Shown: positions 33,833-43,415, numbered from the stretch's first letter. The stretch: 64,000 bases of DNA from CAVUWL01 sp963787415 (GCA_963787415.1 CAWBCO010000003.1:372001-436000), one strand, 5' to 3'. The notes: generated by a model not told the origin, from the letters alone. Translations and numbers: made by a program.

Positions 33833-35827
33833 TCAGGCCGGGGTCGCCCTGGCGGCGCCCTCTCTGACCAGCTCGACGATCTCGCCCATGATCCGGTTGA
33901 TGTCGAAGTCCCTGGGCGTGTAGACACCTTCCACACCGGCTGCGCGAAGGCGAACGGCATCGGCCACGGGGATGATGCCGCCGACCACAACGGGCACCGA
34001 AACGCCCTCCTCGCGCAGCAAGCGCACCACCTCGGGGACCAGCTCAAGGTGAGAGCCGGAGAGGATCGAGAGACCGACCACGTCGACGTCCTCTTGCAGG
34101 GCGGACTCGGCGATCTCAGCCGGGGTCAGGCGGATGCCCTGATAGATCACCTCCATGCCGACGTCGCGAGCCCGCAGGGCGATCTGCTCAGAGCCGTTGG
34201 AATGACCATCCAGACCGGGCTTTCCGACCAGGATCTTGATCCGGTGCCCGATTTCAGCCGAGACCCGATCGACTCGCCCGCGAATCTCGGCGAGCTGCTC
34301 GGGCTCGGCGGGTGGGGCAGCTCCATCGATCCCGGTCGGGGCGCGGTAGGCGCCGAAAGTCTCGCGCAAGACCGCGGCCCACTCGCCGGTCGTCGCGCCC
34401 GCGCGGGCAGCTGCGATCGTCGCCGGCATGATGTTGGCACTCTGATCGCGAGCGACCGTGCCGAGCTCCTTCAGCGCGGCTGCCACCAGGGCCCCGTCGC
34501 GCTCGGACTTCCAGCGCTCCAGCGCCTCGATTCGCTCCTGCTCGACCTTGGGATCGGGGGTGAGGATGCCGCCGTCGGCGCCCGCGATTAAGGGCGAATC
34601 CTCGGTCTCGGTAAAGCTGTTTTGCCCGATCACCTTCTGCTCGCCGCTCTCGATCCGCGCCACCCGGTCGCGGTGGGATTCGACCAGGCGGGCCTTCATG
34701 TAGCCGACCGCCTCAACCGCGCCGCCCTGCTCAGCGACCACCTCCATCTCGGCGCGGGCTCCCTCGGCCAACTCCTCGACCAGGCCGTCCATCACCTTGG
34801 AGCCCTCAAAGATGTCTGGGTACTCGAGCAGGTCGGTCTCGTTGGCGAGGACCTGTTGGATCCGCAGGCTCCACTGCTGATCCCAGGGGCGGGGAAGCCC
34901 CATCGCCTCATTCCAGGCGGGCAGCTGGATCGCGCGGGCGCGGGCATCGCGGCTCAGGGTCACCGCCAGCGCCTCGAGCACGATGCGCTGAATGTTGTTT
35001 TCTGGCTGGGCCTCGGTAAGTCCGAGGCTGTTGACCTGTACGCCGTAGCGAAAGCGCAGCATCTTCTCCTCGCTGACGCCGTAGCGCTCGCGACCGATCT
35101 GGTTCCAGAGCCGGCCCATCGCCCGTAGCTTTGCGATCTCTTCGACCAGGCGGATGCCGGCGTTGACAAAGAAGGAGATCCGTCCAAAGACCTTGGGGAA
35201 ATCGGCCTCGGCGACCTGGCCGCGGGCTTTTACCTCATCGAGCACGGCGATCGCGGTCGAGAGCGCGTAGGCGATCTCTTGCACCGGCGTCGCGCCCGCC
35301 TCCTGCAGGTGATAGCTGCAGATATTGGTCGGGTTCCAGCTCGGCACCTCGCCGACGGTGAAGGCGACCATGTCGGCGATCAGCCGCATCGAGGGCTCGG
35401 GCGGGAAGGCGTAGGTTCCGCGCGAGAGGTACTCCTTGATGATGTCGTTTTGGGTCGTCCCGGTGAGCTCGGAGCGCTTCACTCCGTTCTCCTCGGCGAC
35501 CGTGACGTAGAGGCCCAGCAACCAGGCCGCGGTTGCATTGATCGTCATCGAGGTGTTCATCTCCTCCAGGGGGATGCCGTCTAGGAGCTGGTGCATGTCG
35601 CCTTTGTGAGCGATTGAGACGCCGACCTTGCCAACCTCACCGCGGGCAAGGATGTGGTCTGGGTCATAACCCGTCTGGGTGGGGAGGTCAAAGGCGATCG
35701 AGAGCCCGGTCTGGCCCTTGGCCAGATTTCCCCGGTAGAGCTGATTGGAGCGCCGGGCATCGGAATGCCCGGCGTAGGTGCGCATCACCCAGGGACGGTC
35801 GGGCTCGCTCAGTCGGTAAGCGCTCAT
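33833..35827 (-). CDS. meaA: MeaA-type coenzyme B12-dependent acyl-CoA mutase (ethylmalonyl-CoA mutase family)
   Basis: A 664-residue single-chain mutase. The N-terminal TIM barrel shows YAGHSDARRSNQLYRGNLAKGQTGLSIAFDLPTQTGYD and GTTQNDIIKEYLSRGTYAFPPEPSMRLIAD; EMNTSMTINATAAW is the substrate loop. The C-terminal cobalamin domain has LVGKPGLDGHSNGSEQ with the DxHxxG cobalt-ligand motif (about 541). MeaA proteins convert ethylmalonyl-CoA to methylsuccinyl-CoA in the ethylmalonyl-CoA pathway; some relatives act on other branched acyl-CoAs. ATG 35827 is preferred over TTG 35836. No crotonyl-CoA carboxylase/reductase is in the window, so pathway assignment rests on family alone. Confidence 0.9.
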   Translation of the reverse strand: MSAYRLSEPDRPWVMRTYAGHSDARRSNQLYRGNLAKGQTGLSIAFDLPTQTGYDPDHILARGEVGKVGVSIAHKGDMHQLLDGIPLEEMNTSMTINATAAWLLGLYVTVAEENGVKRSELTGTTQNDIIKEYLSRGTYAFPPEPSMRLIADMVAFTVGEVPSWNPTNICSYHLQEAGATPVQEIAYALSTAIAVLDEVKARGQVAEADFPKVFGRISFFVNAGIRLVEEIAKLRAMGRLWNQIGRERYGVSEEKMLRFRYGVQVNSLGLTEAQPENNIQRIVLEALAVTLSRDARARAIQLPAWNEAMGLPRPWDQQWSLRIQQVLANETDLLEYPDIFEGSKVMDGLVEELAEGARAEMEVVAEQGGAVEAVGYMKARLVESHRDRVARIESGEQKVIGQNSFTETEDSPLIAGADGGILTPDPKVEQERIEALERWKSERDGALVAAALKELGTVARDQSANIMPATIAAARAGATTGEWAAVLRETFGAYRAPTGIDGAAPPAEPEQLAEIRGRVDRVSAEIGHRIKILVGKPGLDGHSNGSEQIALRARDVGMEVIYQGIRLTPAEIAESALQEDVDVVGLSILSGSHLELVPEVVRLLREEGVSVPVVVGGIIPVADAVRLRAAGVEGVYTPRDFDINRIMGEIVELVREGAARATPA

Positions 35828-35983
35828 CGTTGCCAATGATATTTGGCTCGGCTCGAAATCCCCCGTTCATCGGCTCTCGGGCGCATCTTTTCCCCGCATC
35901 TGTGTTTAGGCTGCGGTGAGCGCGACGCGAACGGGCATCGATCCGATCCCCCCGCTGCCTCGGCGCCGCGCCAGAGCAAATTG

Positions 35984-36679
35984 ATGAGAGCGCGAATCAC
36001 AGCCGCCCTTTTTGCCGTGATCCTCGCGGCCTTGCTGATCGCCTCTGGGGCGACGGCGTCTTTGGTAGGTATCTATCGCAACGGGATGCAAACCAGCGCC
36101 GACCGTGCCCAGATGCTGAAGCTGACCGGGCGCAACTGCACCCGGGCGGGGTTCAAACAGGCATTGGTGATCACGATCGGCAAGCACACCAACCAGTGCG
36201 CGTTTCGCACCCCGGTGGTCGGCCGTGAGCTTGAAGTCTCTGCCAGCGAGGACCTCCTGAGCTCGACCCCGAAGGCCCTGCAGCGCCAGGTCTACCTTGG
36301 CCTGATCCTGAGGACCGGTGGGGGCGGTGGCTACCAGCTCGCCGTCTACCCGGCCCAACGCAAGGTCCAGCTGCGAAAGAACCTGCCAGGTGGCAAGGTC
36401 AAGTACCTGGCGATCACCAGGAATCAGAGCTCGGTGGCGGGAATCAACCGCAGCAATGCCTTGAGCCTGCAGGCGATCGATATCTCAAGCGGACCCGAAC
36501 GGGGCCAGTGTCGCCTCTTTGCCTTCGCCGGTGGCAAACAGGTGGCAGAAGCAACCGACTCAAGCGCCGGCGAACTGCAGGGCGTCGCCTCGGGCGTCGC
36601 GTTCGGCTCGGGGGGCAACGCAACCGGCGCCAGCGCCAGCGTCGACAACCTCGTCGTCCGGGTTCCAAGCCCCTTCTGA
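35984..36679 (+). CDS. Secreted or membrane-anchored protein, possible beta-sandwich domain
   Basis: A 231-residue protein. A short basic start and one hydrophobic segment (ITAALFAVILAALLIASGATASLVG) give a signal peptide or anchor. The remaining 200 residues are Gly/Ser-rich beta strands ending in SASVDNLVVRVPSPF, with GVKYLAI-like strands that recall concanavalin/LamG-type carbohydrate-binding folds (an impression, not an assignment). ATG 35984 is used because the preceding open frame (to 35843) has no protein-like character. It converges on a small secreted-protein gene, with a hairpin between them. Confidence 0.65.
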   Translation: MRARITAALFAVILAALLIASGATASLVGIYRNGMQTSADRAQMLKLTGRNCTRAGFKQALVITIGKHTNQCAFRTPVVGRELEVSASEDLLSSTPKALQRQVYLGLILRTGGGGGYQLAVYPAQRKVQLRKNLPGGKVKYLAITRNQSSVAGINRSNALSLQAIDISSGPERGQCRLFAFAGGKQVAEATDSSAGELQGVASGVAFGSGGNATGASASVDNLVVRVPSPF

Positions 36680-36703
36680 GCTCGCTTCAGCCCGCCTTCA
36701 AAA

Positions 36704-36723
36704 GCGCTTCCTCCCGGGAGCGC
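36704..36723. terminator. Possible bidirectional terminator hairpin between convergent genes
   Basis: GCGCT...AGCGC arms (36704-36708 and 36719-36723) enclose TTCCTCCCGGG, right between the two convergent stop codons. There is no U-run, so it is only a plausible terminator. Confidence 0.3.
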
Positions 36724-36951
36724 CTACTTGGCTCCAAATACGCACTTGTGTTCCTTTTCAAGGGCGCTCAGCTCAATCGCTATCTGTTTGGAGGAGGCGT
36801 GTTTATGGGTGTGCAGCCAGTGCTTGTAGGCGCCCTCGCACTTGCTCGCACTCCACTTTGAGCTCCCCGCCCCGGCCGCGGCGCTGATCACCCCCAGGGA
36901 GAGGATGAGAACCGCCAACGTTGCCGCGAGCCTTGTCACCCTGCTTGCCAT
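36724..36951 (-). CDS. Small secreted protein
   Basis: 75 residues. A signal peptide (RVTRLAATLAVLILSLGVISAAAG, residues 4-27) is followed by a mature part of about 48 residues with two cysteines and His/Lys-rich helices (CEGAYKHWLHTHKHASSKQIAIELSALEKEHKC), which could form one disulfide. AGGAGG stands 4 bases before the ATG at 36951. Function unknown. Confidence 0.65.
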   Translation of the reverse strand: MASRVTRLAATLAVLILSLGVISAAAGAGSSKWSASKCEGAYKHWLHTHKHASSKQIAIELSALEKEHKCVFGAK

Positions 36952-37041
36952 GGACCCTCCTGAGATCGAATCTGAAACTAGCCCCGTGGGCCCCGACAAC
37001 GCTAGCGCGCCGAGCCCCAACCGGCGCGGCGGCGCCCGCGA

Positions 37042-38842
37042 CTATTGCCTGGGGTGGGGTGGGGTGGCCCGGGCTTGGGCGTGCAGAGCCGCCGCGACGA
37101 CGCGTGCGTAGTAGGCGGCGCCGGCGGGGGTGAGATGAATTCCGTCCCAAAACAGACCACTGCGGGTCCTGGCCGCTGTGCTCCAGTCGATCAGGGAAGT
37201 GTGTGGCCATTCCCTCGCCGCCTGGGCGAGCTCACCGTTTGACTCATTGACCCAGCTGACCGGGGCATGGTCATTGATCAAGAAGATATGGCCCGCCTCA
37301 GAGGTCGCGACCCGCAGGGCGTCCATTTCTTCGCTGTAGAGCGGCCCGTTGTTGCCGATCTGGATGATCAGATCGTTGGGATGGTGTCCGCCCGCCTTGA
37401 GCTGGCGGGCGAGGGCGATCACTTCGTCGACCTGGCGGCCGACTTTGGCGTTCATCGAAAAGCCCCTGCCGAGACGGGAGACGAGCTGATCCTTGGCGCC
37501 CACCATTACCGAATCGCCCCAGGCGATGATCCGCGGTGCCTTGGCGCTCATCTTTGCCTTCCGATCGCTCCCGCGGCGGGTGGGCTGGCTGGCTCTGACC
37601 CTGGCGAATTCGGCCGTGGAGGCCGCGGCGAGGCCTGGCTGCAGCTGGGGGCCGGCGCTGCTCACGATCCCGCTCCAGCCGATCACCGCGACGATCGCGA
37701 GAACGGAAACGAGGAGCGCCGGTCGGGCGATTCGGAGCCAGCCATCGGGCAGGGTCGCGGGTTTGGTCTTGCCGCGGAAGGGCAGCTCGACGAATCGATA
37801 TGAGAGCTCGGCGAGGATCCCGACGACGATCAGCTGCAGCGCAATCAGCGCCCCCTTGGGCAGCGCGATCCCGATCACCGGGGTCAGCACAAGCACCGGC
37901 CAGTGCCAGAGATAGAAGCTGTAGCTCCGCAGCCCCAACCAGATCATCGGGCGGCCGGGCGAGCAGCCCTCCGAGCCGGGAGGCGGGATGGGCGAGGACC
38001 CCGATCAGGATCGAGGTGACGATCGCCAGCACCAGGTAGCCACCGTGATAGAGGGAGAGGTCATAGTCGTGGACCTGAAGGAAGCTGTAGAGGATGTAGG
38101 CGAGGGCGATCACCCCGGTGCAATCGAGCAGTGGCCCACTCCAGCGCCCGGGCGATCCACGTCGCAGGGCCCACGGGTTCCAGAGGAGCGCCAGGGCCAC
38201 TCCGCCCAGCAGACCGACCGCGTGGGTGTCGGTGCCGTAATAGACCCGCGAGGCATCGGCACCCGGATGAAAGAGCACCCAGGCCAGCGCCACCGACCCG
38301 AGGGCGCCAGCGATGACGCCGAGGATCAGCCGTTTGCGGCCAAGCAGGGACATCCCAGCGGCGAAGACCAGCGGCCAAAAAAGGTAGAACTGCTCCTCGA
38401 CCGAGAGGGACCAGAGGTGGCGAAACAGCGACGGCGTCTGGAACTGTTCGAAATAGGACTGGTGGCTATAGATGAAATGCCAGTTGGCGACGTAGAGGAG
38501 GGAGGCCAGGGCGTCGCCGCGCAGCTCGTTGATCCGGCTCGGCTCGACGATCGCCGCGACCACCATCGTCACCGCGATGAAGACGCCGACCGCGGGCAGC
38601 AGGCGCCGCGCCCGACGCCGCCAGAACTTGCCCACCTCGATGTGCCCACCGCGGCGGTACTCGCTGAGCAAAAGCGAGGTGATCAGGTAGCCGCTGATCA
38701 CGAAGAAGACGTCGACGCCGAGGAAGCCGCCCGGCATCCAGCCGACGCTTGAGTGGTAGAAGAAGACCGCGAGCACGGCGATCGCTCGCAGCGCATCGAT
38801 GCCCGGCATGTAGGGGAGGCGGTTGTCCTGCGGGCGGCTCAT
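37042..38842 (-). CDS. OafA/YrhL-type acyltransferase (AT3 with SGNH domain), one frameshift
   Basis: With one extra base removed at about 37949-37951 (a CCC run on the coding strand) this is a single gene of about 600 residues. Residues 1-380 form an acyltransferase-3 membrane domain with about 10 spans: RLPYMPGIDALRAIAVLAVFFYHS at the start, SLSVEEQFYLFWPLVF (about 145-160) and SYSFYLWHWPVLVL (about 300). The C-terminal third is an SGNH-hydrolase-like domain with WGDSVMVG, IQIGNNG and WDGIHLTPAGAAYY, carrying Ser, Gly, Asn and the Asp-x-x-His pair. It would O-acetylate surface polysaccharide or peptidoglycan: acyl groups are carried across by the membrane part and transferred by the SGNH part. 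As read, the two halves are in different frames. Confidence 0.85.
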
Positions 38843-38927
38843 TTACGCCCTCAAGCCTTCGGCTCGCTCATCGCGGCTCCTTGAGTATCAGCTCTTTGCT
38901 GGGCGATCCAATGCATAATCTGCAGCG

Positions 38928-39218
38928 ATGTCGACGACTACCGTAGAGCGGCCCCGCAGCGTCGGTCCCGGCTCCGGGCAGGAGGGGGGCTGGCGGGTGA
39001 TTGTCCGAAACGACAGCCACAACACCTTCGATCACGTCGCCCAGACGCTGGCCGCCGTCCTCCCCGGCGTCAGTCTCGACCGTGGTCATCGGATTGCCGA
39101 TGAGATTCATCACAGCGGTCAGGCGATTGTCTGGAGCGGCCCGCGCGAGCCGGCCGAGCACTACTGGGAACAGCTGGACTCGGCAGGGTTGACGATGGCG
39201 CCGCTTGAGCAGGGCTGA
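38928..39218 (+). CDS. clpS: ClpS adaptor protein
   Basis: A 96-residue adaptor for the ClpAP/ClpCP protease. The core WRVIVRNDSHNTFDHVAQTL (about 22-41) contains the ND...F..V pocket that reads N-degrons; GHRIADEIHHSGQAIVWSGPREPAEHYWEQL (about 53-83) is the ClpA/C-binding half. A flexible N-terminus precedes the fold, as usual. It stands alone and diverges from the acyltransferase gene. Confidence 0.85.
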   Translation: MSTTTVERPRSVGPGSGQEGGWRVIVRNDSHNTFDHVAQTLAAVLPGVSLDRGHRIADEIHHSGQAIVWSGPREPAEHYWEQLDSAGLTMAPLEQG

Positions 39219-39530
39219 GCAGCGCCGCCTGAACTGCGAACAAGTTTGACCGTTGCGATGTCTGCTCAAAAGACAAATCCGCCTCAGCTGCCTCCTGCGC
39301 TCGCGGCATCGGGGGTCTTGATCGGCGCAGGGAAGGTGGCGCGGCGCTGGCGAAAATCGACGCGATCGAGCCTCCGCGCTGAGCACGGCGGGGCGGGCGA
39401 GGTCAAGGCTGATCGGTGCCGTGGCCGAGGCGTGGCGATCGGCAGCAACCATTCGTCCACCCTTGAGCCCCAATATTTGGTAAAAACGATAGATATCGGT
39501 GGACGATCGCAGAGAGGAGGCTTGGTTTAG
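39219..39530. other. Intergenic
   Basis: 312 bases with an open frame that lacks protein character. Near its right end AGGAGG (39515-39520) serves the next gene's GTG. A small dyad CGATAGATATCG is present at about 39487-39498 and could be a regulator site. No promoter could be assigned with confidence. Confidence 0.4.
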
Positions 39531-39899
39531 GTGGATCGCACCCTGACCGTGGAGGTTGGCGCGTTTGGCCTCGGATCGCTTCGGGGCTCCTCGCGGCAGG
39601 AGGCCGCGAGTCTCGCCCGCTCGCTGATGCAGGCGATCCGCTACTACCTCTCCGAGCAGGATTCAGGTCGGGGGGGATTGGCCTATCCGAGCTTCCGCGA
39701 GGAAAATCCGGGCGGGCCCACGGTCGATGTCGAGGTTGATATCGATGAGGCGAGCTGGAATGCGTTCTCGGTGGAGGCCGCCCGGCAGGGAGTCTCCACC
39801 GATCAGCTTGCCCAGCACGCCGTCTTGTACTTCGCCGCGGACCGAGACCGCGGTCGCCTTGCCCAGCGGCTCGCCACAGAGTTGGAGAGCGATACCTAA
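39531..39899 (+). CDS. Small protein of unknown function
   Basis: A 122-residue protein starting with GTG 10 bases after AGGAGG. Residues 20-40 (SSRQEAASLARSLMQAIRYYL) are helical, the middle is Gly/Pro-rich, and residues 65-110 (VDVEVDIDEASWNAFSVEAARQGVSTDQLAQHAVLYFAAD) look like a strand-helix-helix unit of ribbon-helix-helix type, which is only a suggestion. Its stop overlaps the convergent ECF sigma gene by 4 bases. No function is assigned. Confidence 0.6.
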   Translation: MDRTLTVEVGAFGLGSLRGSSRQEAASLARSLMQAIRYYLSEQDSGRGGLAYPSFREENPGGPTVDVEVDIDEASWNAFSVEAARQGVSTDQLAQHAVLYFAADRDRGRLAQRLATELESDT

Positions 39900-40504
39900 G
39901 GGGCGACAACCGGAGCAGCGTCAAGCTCGACCAGGGCCGACTTGAGGGTCAGTCGGCCGCGGTGGTGGAGTCCGTGGATCGAGCTTTCGGTTTTACCGAG
40001 GACGCCGGCGATCTCGATCGGTGAGAGGCCAACTATGTGTCTCAGGATCAGGACTTCGCGTTGCTCCTCCGGCAGCTGATCCAGGGCCTCGCGTAGATCG
40101 CGGCCACGATCGTGGCTGATCTGGGCGCCGTCGTGATCGGTTACCCGGATATTTTCACTCGGAGTCATCCGCCGCCCGCGCAGGTGATCGAGGGCCACAT
40201 TACGAGCTACACGCAGGATCCAGGCTGCAAATGGAACCTCGCGAGGCTCATACTTCCGAATCGCTCCGATCAGCTTGACGAAGACGTTCTGGGTGATGTC
40301 CTCTGCCTCATGATGATCTTGAACCAGGCTTCTGACGAAACGCAAGACATCGTCGGCATAGCGGGCATAGAGAAAGTGCAGAGCCTCCATGTCGCCATCT
40401 TGGGCGCGAGCGATTGCCGTCCTGACCAGCTGGCTGTCGCCACTCCCAGTTTGGGCATCCCTCTCACCGTCGGGTACGCCTCGCTCGCTATCGCTTCTGG
40501 TCAA
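39896..40504 (-). CDS. ECF-type RNA polymerase sigma factor
   Basis: A 202-residue sigma factor. Region 2 is FLYARYADDVLRFVRSLVQDHHEAEDITQNVFVKLI (about 44-79) and FAAWILRVARNVALDHLR (about 91-108). Region 4 is LREALDQLPEEQREVLILRHIVGLSPIEIAGVLGKTESSIHGLHHRGRLTLK (about 140-190), with the HTH recognition helix near the end. The TTG start at 40504 has GGAGGAAG about 10 bases upstream on the minus strand. No anti-sigma gene is adjacent. Two dyads lie within 75 bases upstream (40546-40558 and 40564-40576). Confidence 0.9.
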   Translation of the reverse strand: MTRSDSERGVPDGERDAQTGSGDSQLVRTAIARAQDGDMEALHFLYARYADDVLRFVRSLVQDHHEAEDITQNVFVKLIGAIRKYEPREVPFAAWILRVARNVALDHLRGRRMTPSENIRVTDHDGAQISHDRGRDLREALDQLPEEQREVLILRHIVGLSPIEIAGVLGKTESSIHGLHHRGRLTLKSALVELDAAPVVAP

Positions 40505-41048
40505 CGCTCCGCTCTTCCTCCCACGGATTTTGTTTAGTCAATATCCCCTGAATCAGGGATGCTCCGCAAAATGCGGAATCCCCGAATGCAAAATGATGCG
40601 CACTCGTGGTAGGAACACAAGGGCCATCTGCATTCGTGGCGGAAGCTTATTGACGGGCCCCGCAAAGTCAATGCCGTTGATGCGTCCATTTGTCAACCCG
40701 ACATTGGTCCAGATTTGCCACCAACACTTTGGTAGTGGCGAATCGGAAGCGAGACATTGGGGCCTGACTTACAGGCTCAAACAGGTGTCTGGCGAGGATC
40801 GGATTCGGGTCTTGGAGCGTGTCGTGAACCTGGTCTTCAAGCGGCTGATCAAGACGGCCTCGGGGCGCCGATCCATCCACGTCGCCGAAGTGATCTTCTC
40901 GGGTCTCGGTCAAATCTGCTCTGGCTGACCCGGCCAGAGAGGTTGAGGGTGGAGGGACAACTGCGGTCCCCTCACGGCGGCGCGTCGGCCCTCGCCTCGG
41001 CACGGCGTTTGGGCAGAAGCCCTCGACCCCGGGCGCCGTTAGATCGAT
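40505..41048. other. Long intergenic region with two dyad symmetries
   Basis: About 544 bases between divergent genes. CCCTGA-A-TCAGGG (40546-40558) and CCGCA-AAA-TGCGG (40564-40576) lie side by side 40-75 bases upstream of the sigma factor and look like an operator pair or a small hairpin leader. The middle is locally AT-richer than its surroundings. Open frames of up to 179 codons cross it, but none has a start with RBS or recognisable protein features. Confidence 0.5.
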
Positions 41049-41594
41049 ATGAGCGCGGAGCACCAACCCCAAAACGTGGCTCCCTATCGTGAGCTACGCG
41101 ACGTCGCCCTGGGGGAGGGGGTCATCGTGCAAGCGTTCACGAACCTATACGGCTGCCGAATCGGTGCCCATACCCGGATCGGCACCTTTGTTGAGGTCCA
41201 GGCCGGAGCGATCATCGGAACGGCTTGTAAGGTCCAAAGCCACACCTTCATCTGCGAAGGAGTGAGGATCGGCGACCGTGTCTTCGTCGGACACGGGGTC
41301 ACATTCATCAATGACAAATACCCCCGAGCAACCAACCCGGCCGGGCTTCCGCAGTCCGCCGAAGAGTGGGAGCTGCAGCGGAGCCTGATCGCAGACGACG
41401 TCTCGATCGGCTCTGGGGCCACGATCCTGGGAGGGATACGGGTAGGGGAGGGCGCCGTGATCGGGGCGGGCAGCGTTGTCACCAGAGACGTCTTACCGAA
41501 AGCGGTGGTGGTTGGAAATCCAGCCCGGGAGATTTCCAAGCCGGCGTCGGGGCGATCCATCCCGCTCCATCCACGGGCCGGGACCCCGCGTTAA
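41049..41594 (+). CDS. WbpD/WlbB-like UDP-amino-sugar N-acetyltransferase (LbH)
   Basis: A 181-residue left-handed beta-helix acyltransferase. The block NLYGCRIGAHTRIGTFVEVQAGAIIG followed by SHTFICEGVRIGDRVFVGHGVTFINDKYPRA (about 28-85) is the signature of the WbpD/WlbB family, which N-acetylates the 3-amino group of UDP-2-acetamido-3-amino-2,3-dideoxy-uronate. His in SHTFICEG is the likely catalytic base. It would complete UDP-2,3-diacetamido-uronic acid after the oxidoreductase (42327) and aminotransferase (44094) on the opposite strand. Confidence 0.87.
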   Translation: MSAEHQPQNVAPYRELRDVALGEGVIVQAFTNLYGCRIGAHTRIGTFVEVQAGAIIGTACKVQSHTFICEGVRIGDRVFVGHGVTFINDKYPRATNPAGLPQSAEEWELQRSLIADDVSIGSGATILGGIRVGEGAVIGAGSVVTRDVLPKAVVVGNPAREISKPASGRSIPLHPRAGTPR

Positions 41595-41664
41595 CTCATG
41601 GTGAGTTGAGGTCGGCTGGCTGCGTCGCAGCGCCGCGTCAATCACCGCAGCTTGGTCGAGCCAA

Positions 41665-42324
41665 TCAGTAAAGGTAGATGCGGCCGTGCTCTATCAGGGC
41701 GCTTCTCAGCTCGGCAATCTCGGTTGAGTCCAGATCCCGCGCTCGGTGATCAAATCGCGGATGGGAATCGATCTGAGCTAGATGGCGCTCGGTGAAGGCA
41801 TCGATGGTGGCAATCACCTTGGCTGGATTGCCAACGGCCAGTGACCCGGCTGCTATCTCACCCCGAACGATTGCGCCGGCACCGATGATTGTCCGATCAC
41901 CGATCAGGGCCCCCGGTAAGACGATCGCGCCCGCACCTATGTAGCAGTGCTCTCCGATCGAGACGGGGCGGACCTCGGTGTAGCCGGTGAGGCGCTTGGT
42001 CGCCGCGTCGTGGGCGATGATCCGAACATCGTTGGCGATGATCGTGTGGGAGCCGATCTCCACCGCCCAGGCGAACTCGGGGTCGATCACGCTGCGCCCA
42101 GCGAGGCGGATCGGGGGGGATGCCCTCAGTCCCCGCTTGCGCAGGCCCGCCAGTGTCTGTTCTCCGCGCAGGCGCGCGAGCAGGCGCCTTCGCAGGCTGC
42201 TTGCTTCCACCCCGCGGGGATCGAGGTTCAAGGAGGCATTTGAGCGAAGCGGGGGAGCGCTGATCGCGGCGGGGTGGGCGGGAGGTCCATCGCCTGATCG
42301 GGTCGCGGGCAGCGGCGGATTCAT
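41665..42324 (-). CDS. Hexapeptide-repeat O-acetyltransferase (WcaF/maltose-O-acetyltransferase-like)
   Basis: A 219-residue protein with a poorly conserved Pro/Arg-rich start. From about residue 80 a left-handed beta-helix follows: WAVEIGSHTIIANDVRIIAHDAATKRLTGYTEVRPVSIGEHCYIGAGAIVLPGALIGDRTIIGAGAIVRGEI. The final helix caps it. The NDVRIIAHD site holds the likely catalytic His. It probably O-acetylates a sugar in the polysaccharide pathway. It begins 2 bases after the upstream oxidoreductase stop, so it belongs to the minus-strand operon running from 46309. Confidence 0.82.
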   Translation of the reverse strand: MNPPLPATRSGDGPPAHPAAISAPPLRSNASLNLDPRGVEASSLRRRLLARLRGEQTLAGLRKRGLRASPPIRLAGRSVIDPEFAWAVEIGSHTIIANDVRIIAHDAATKRLTGYTEVRPVSIGEHCYIGAGAIVLPGALIGDRTIIGAGAIVRGEIAAGSLAVGNPAKVIATIDAFTERHLAQIDSHPRFDHRARDLDSTEIAELRSALIEHGRIYLY

Positions 42325-42326
42325 CC

Positions 42327-43415
42327 TCAGGACGGACTCGGCGCAGACCGGGGGAGGGTGAAGGCAGGATCCCTGCTGGTTTTGAGATCAGCGGCGCCCA
42401 CCGGGCATGGGCTGCCGCCGGCCCTCATCGAGATTTCGGAGGCTTCGATGATTCTCACAATCTCCAGACCGAGGCGGGCATTTGAACGCGGCTCGGTCCC
42501 GGTCAAGATCGAACTGGCGAAATCGGCGAGCTCAAGGCTGAGCGGCTCGCGCGCCTCGATCCGAGGGGCGACCATGTCTCCGGCTCGATAGGTGAGGCGG
42601 TACTCCCCGAAGGTGGCTGGTGTTGCGATGTCAAGGCCGCGGTCATACACGCGGATCGCCTCATCGGCGGAGGTGTCCTCATACTGAACCATTCGCTTAC
42701 TGCCAACGACAATCATTTGGCGTACCTTGCGGGGGGCCAACCAGGAGATTTGAACGTTGGCCGCCGCGCCGCTGGCAAAGGTCAGGGTGAGAAATGCCGT
42801 CTCCGCGACGTCATCGTCAAAGACGCTTCGACCGGTGGCTGAGACTTCGACAACCGGTTGATCGAGCCAGTAGAGCAGGATCGAGAGATCGTGGGGTGCG
42901 AGGTCACAGATCACACCATCACGCTGATACATGCCGAGATTCATCCGCGAAGAGGTGACGAAGTAGGTCTCACCAATGACGTCTTCTTGGATCAGCTCGC
43001 GAACCTTATTGACGGGAGGGCTGTAGAGAAACGTGTGGCCTGGCATCAGTACCAAACCGAGCTCCTCGCTCATGCAGACCAACTCGGCGGCCTCATCGCT
43101 GCGGCGTGCCAGCGGCTTCTCGACCAAAACGTGCTTGCCGGCTTCAAGCGCCTTTGAAACGAGCTCAACGTGGGTGACCGGTGGGGTGGCGATCAGCACT
43201 GCTTCAACCTGAGGGTCGGCCAGGATCTGATCGAAGTCCGCGACAACGCGGTGACCGGGGTAGCGACCGAGAAACTGGGCCGCGCGACTCTCGCTGAGCT
43301 CACAAAGTGCGAGAAGGTCGAACTCTGGGCGCCCCATCAGGTTGCGCAGAAGGTTGGGTCCCCAGTAGCCGTAGCCGACCACGGCGGCCCCGATGCGAGC
43401 CGGAACCATGCCCAT
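42327..43415 (-). CDS. Gfo/Idh/MocA-family sugar-nucleotide oxidoreductase (WbpB-like)
   Basis: A 362-residue NAD-dependent dehydrogenase. The Rossmann domain shows VVGYGYWGPNLLRN (about 12-25), LIATPPVTHVELVSKALEAGKHVLVEKPLARRSDEA (about 74-109) with the EKP active-site loop, and PGHTFLYSPPVNKVREL. The second domain has DLAPHDLSILLYWLDQPV. It is most like WbpB, which oxidises the 3-OH of UDP-N-acetylglucosaminuronate to the 3-keto form before amination. It overlaps the sugar-transferase stop by one base. Confidence 0.88.
   Translation of the reverse strand: MGMVPARIGAAVVGYGYWGPNLLRNLMGRPEFDLLALCELSESRAAQFLGRYPGHRVVADFDQILADPQVEAVLIATPPVTHVELVSKALEAGKHVLVEKPLARRSDEAAELVCMSEELGLVLMPGHTFLYSPPVNKVRELIQEDVIGETYFVTSSRMNLGMYQRDGVICDLAPHDLSILLYWLDQPVVEVSATGRSVFDDDVAETAFLTLTFASGAAANVQISWLAPRKVRQMIVVGSKRMVQYEDTSADEAIRVYDRGLDIATPATFGEYRLTYRAGDMVAPRIEAREPLSLELADFASSILTGTEPRSNARLGLEIVRIIEASEISMRAGGSPCPVGAADLKTSRDPAFTLPRSAPSPS

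Noticed and set aside
39246..39530. 94-codon frame between clpS and the next gene
   Set aside because: Arg/Ala/Gly-rich shadow-type translation with no RBS; more likely untranslated.
40389..40928. Long plus-strand open frame over the sigma factor 5' end and the intergenic region
   Set aside because: Its first part is antisense to the clear sigma-factor gene, no RBS precedes it and the remaining part has no family features.
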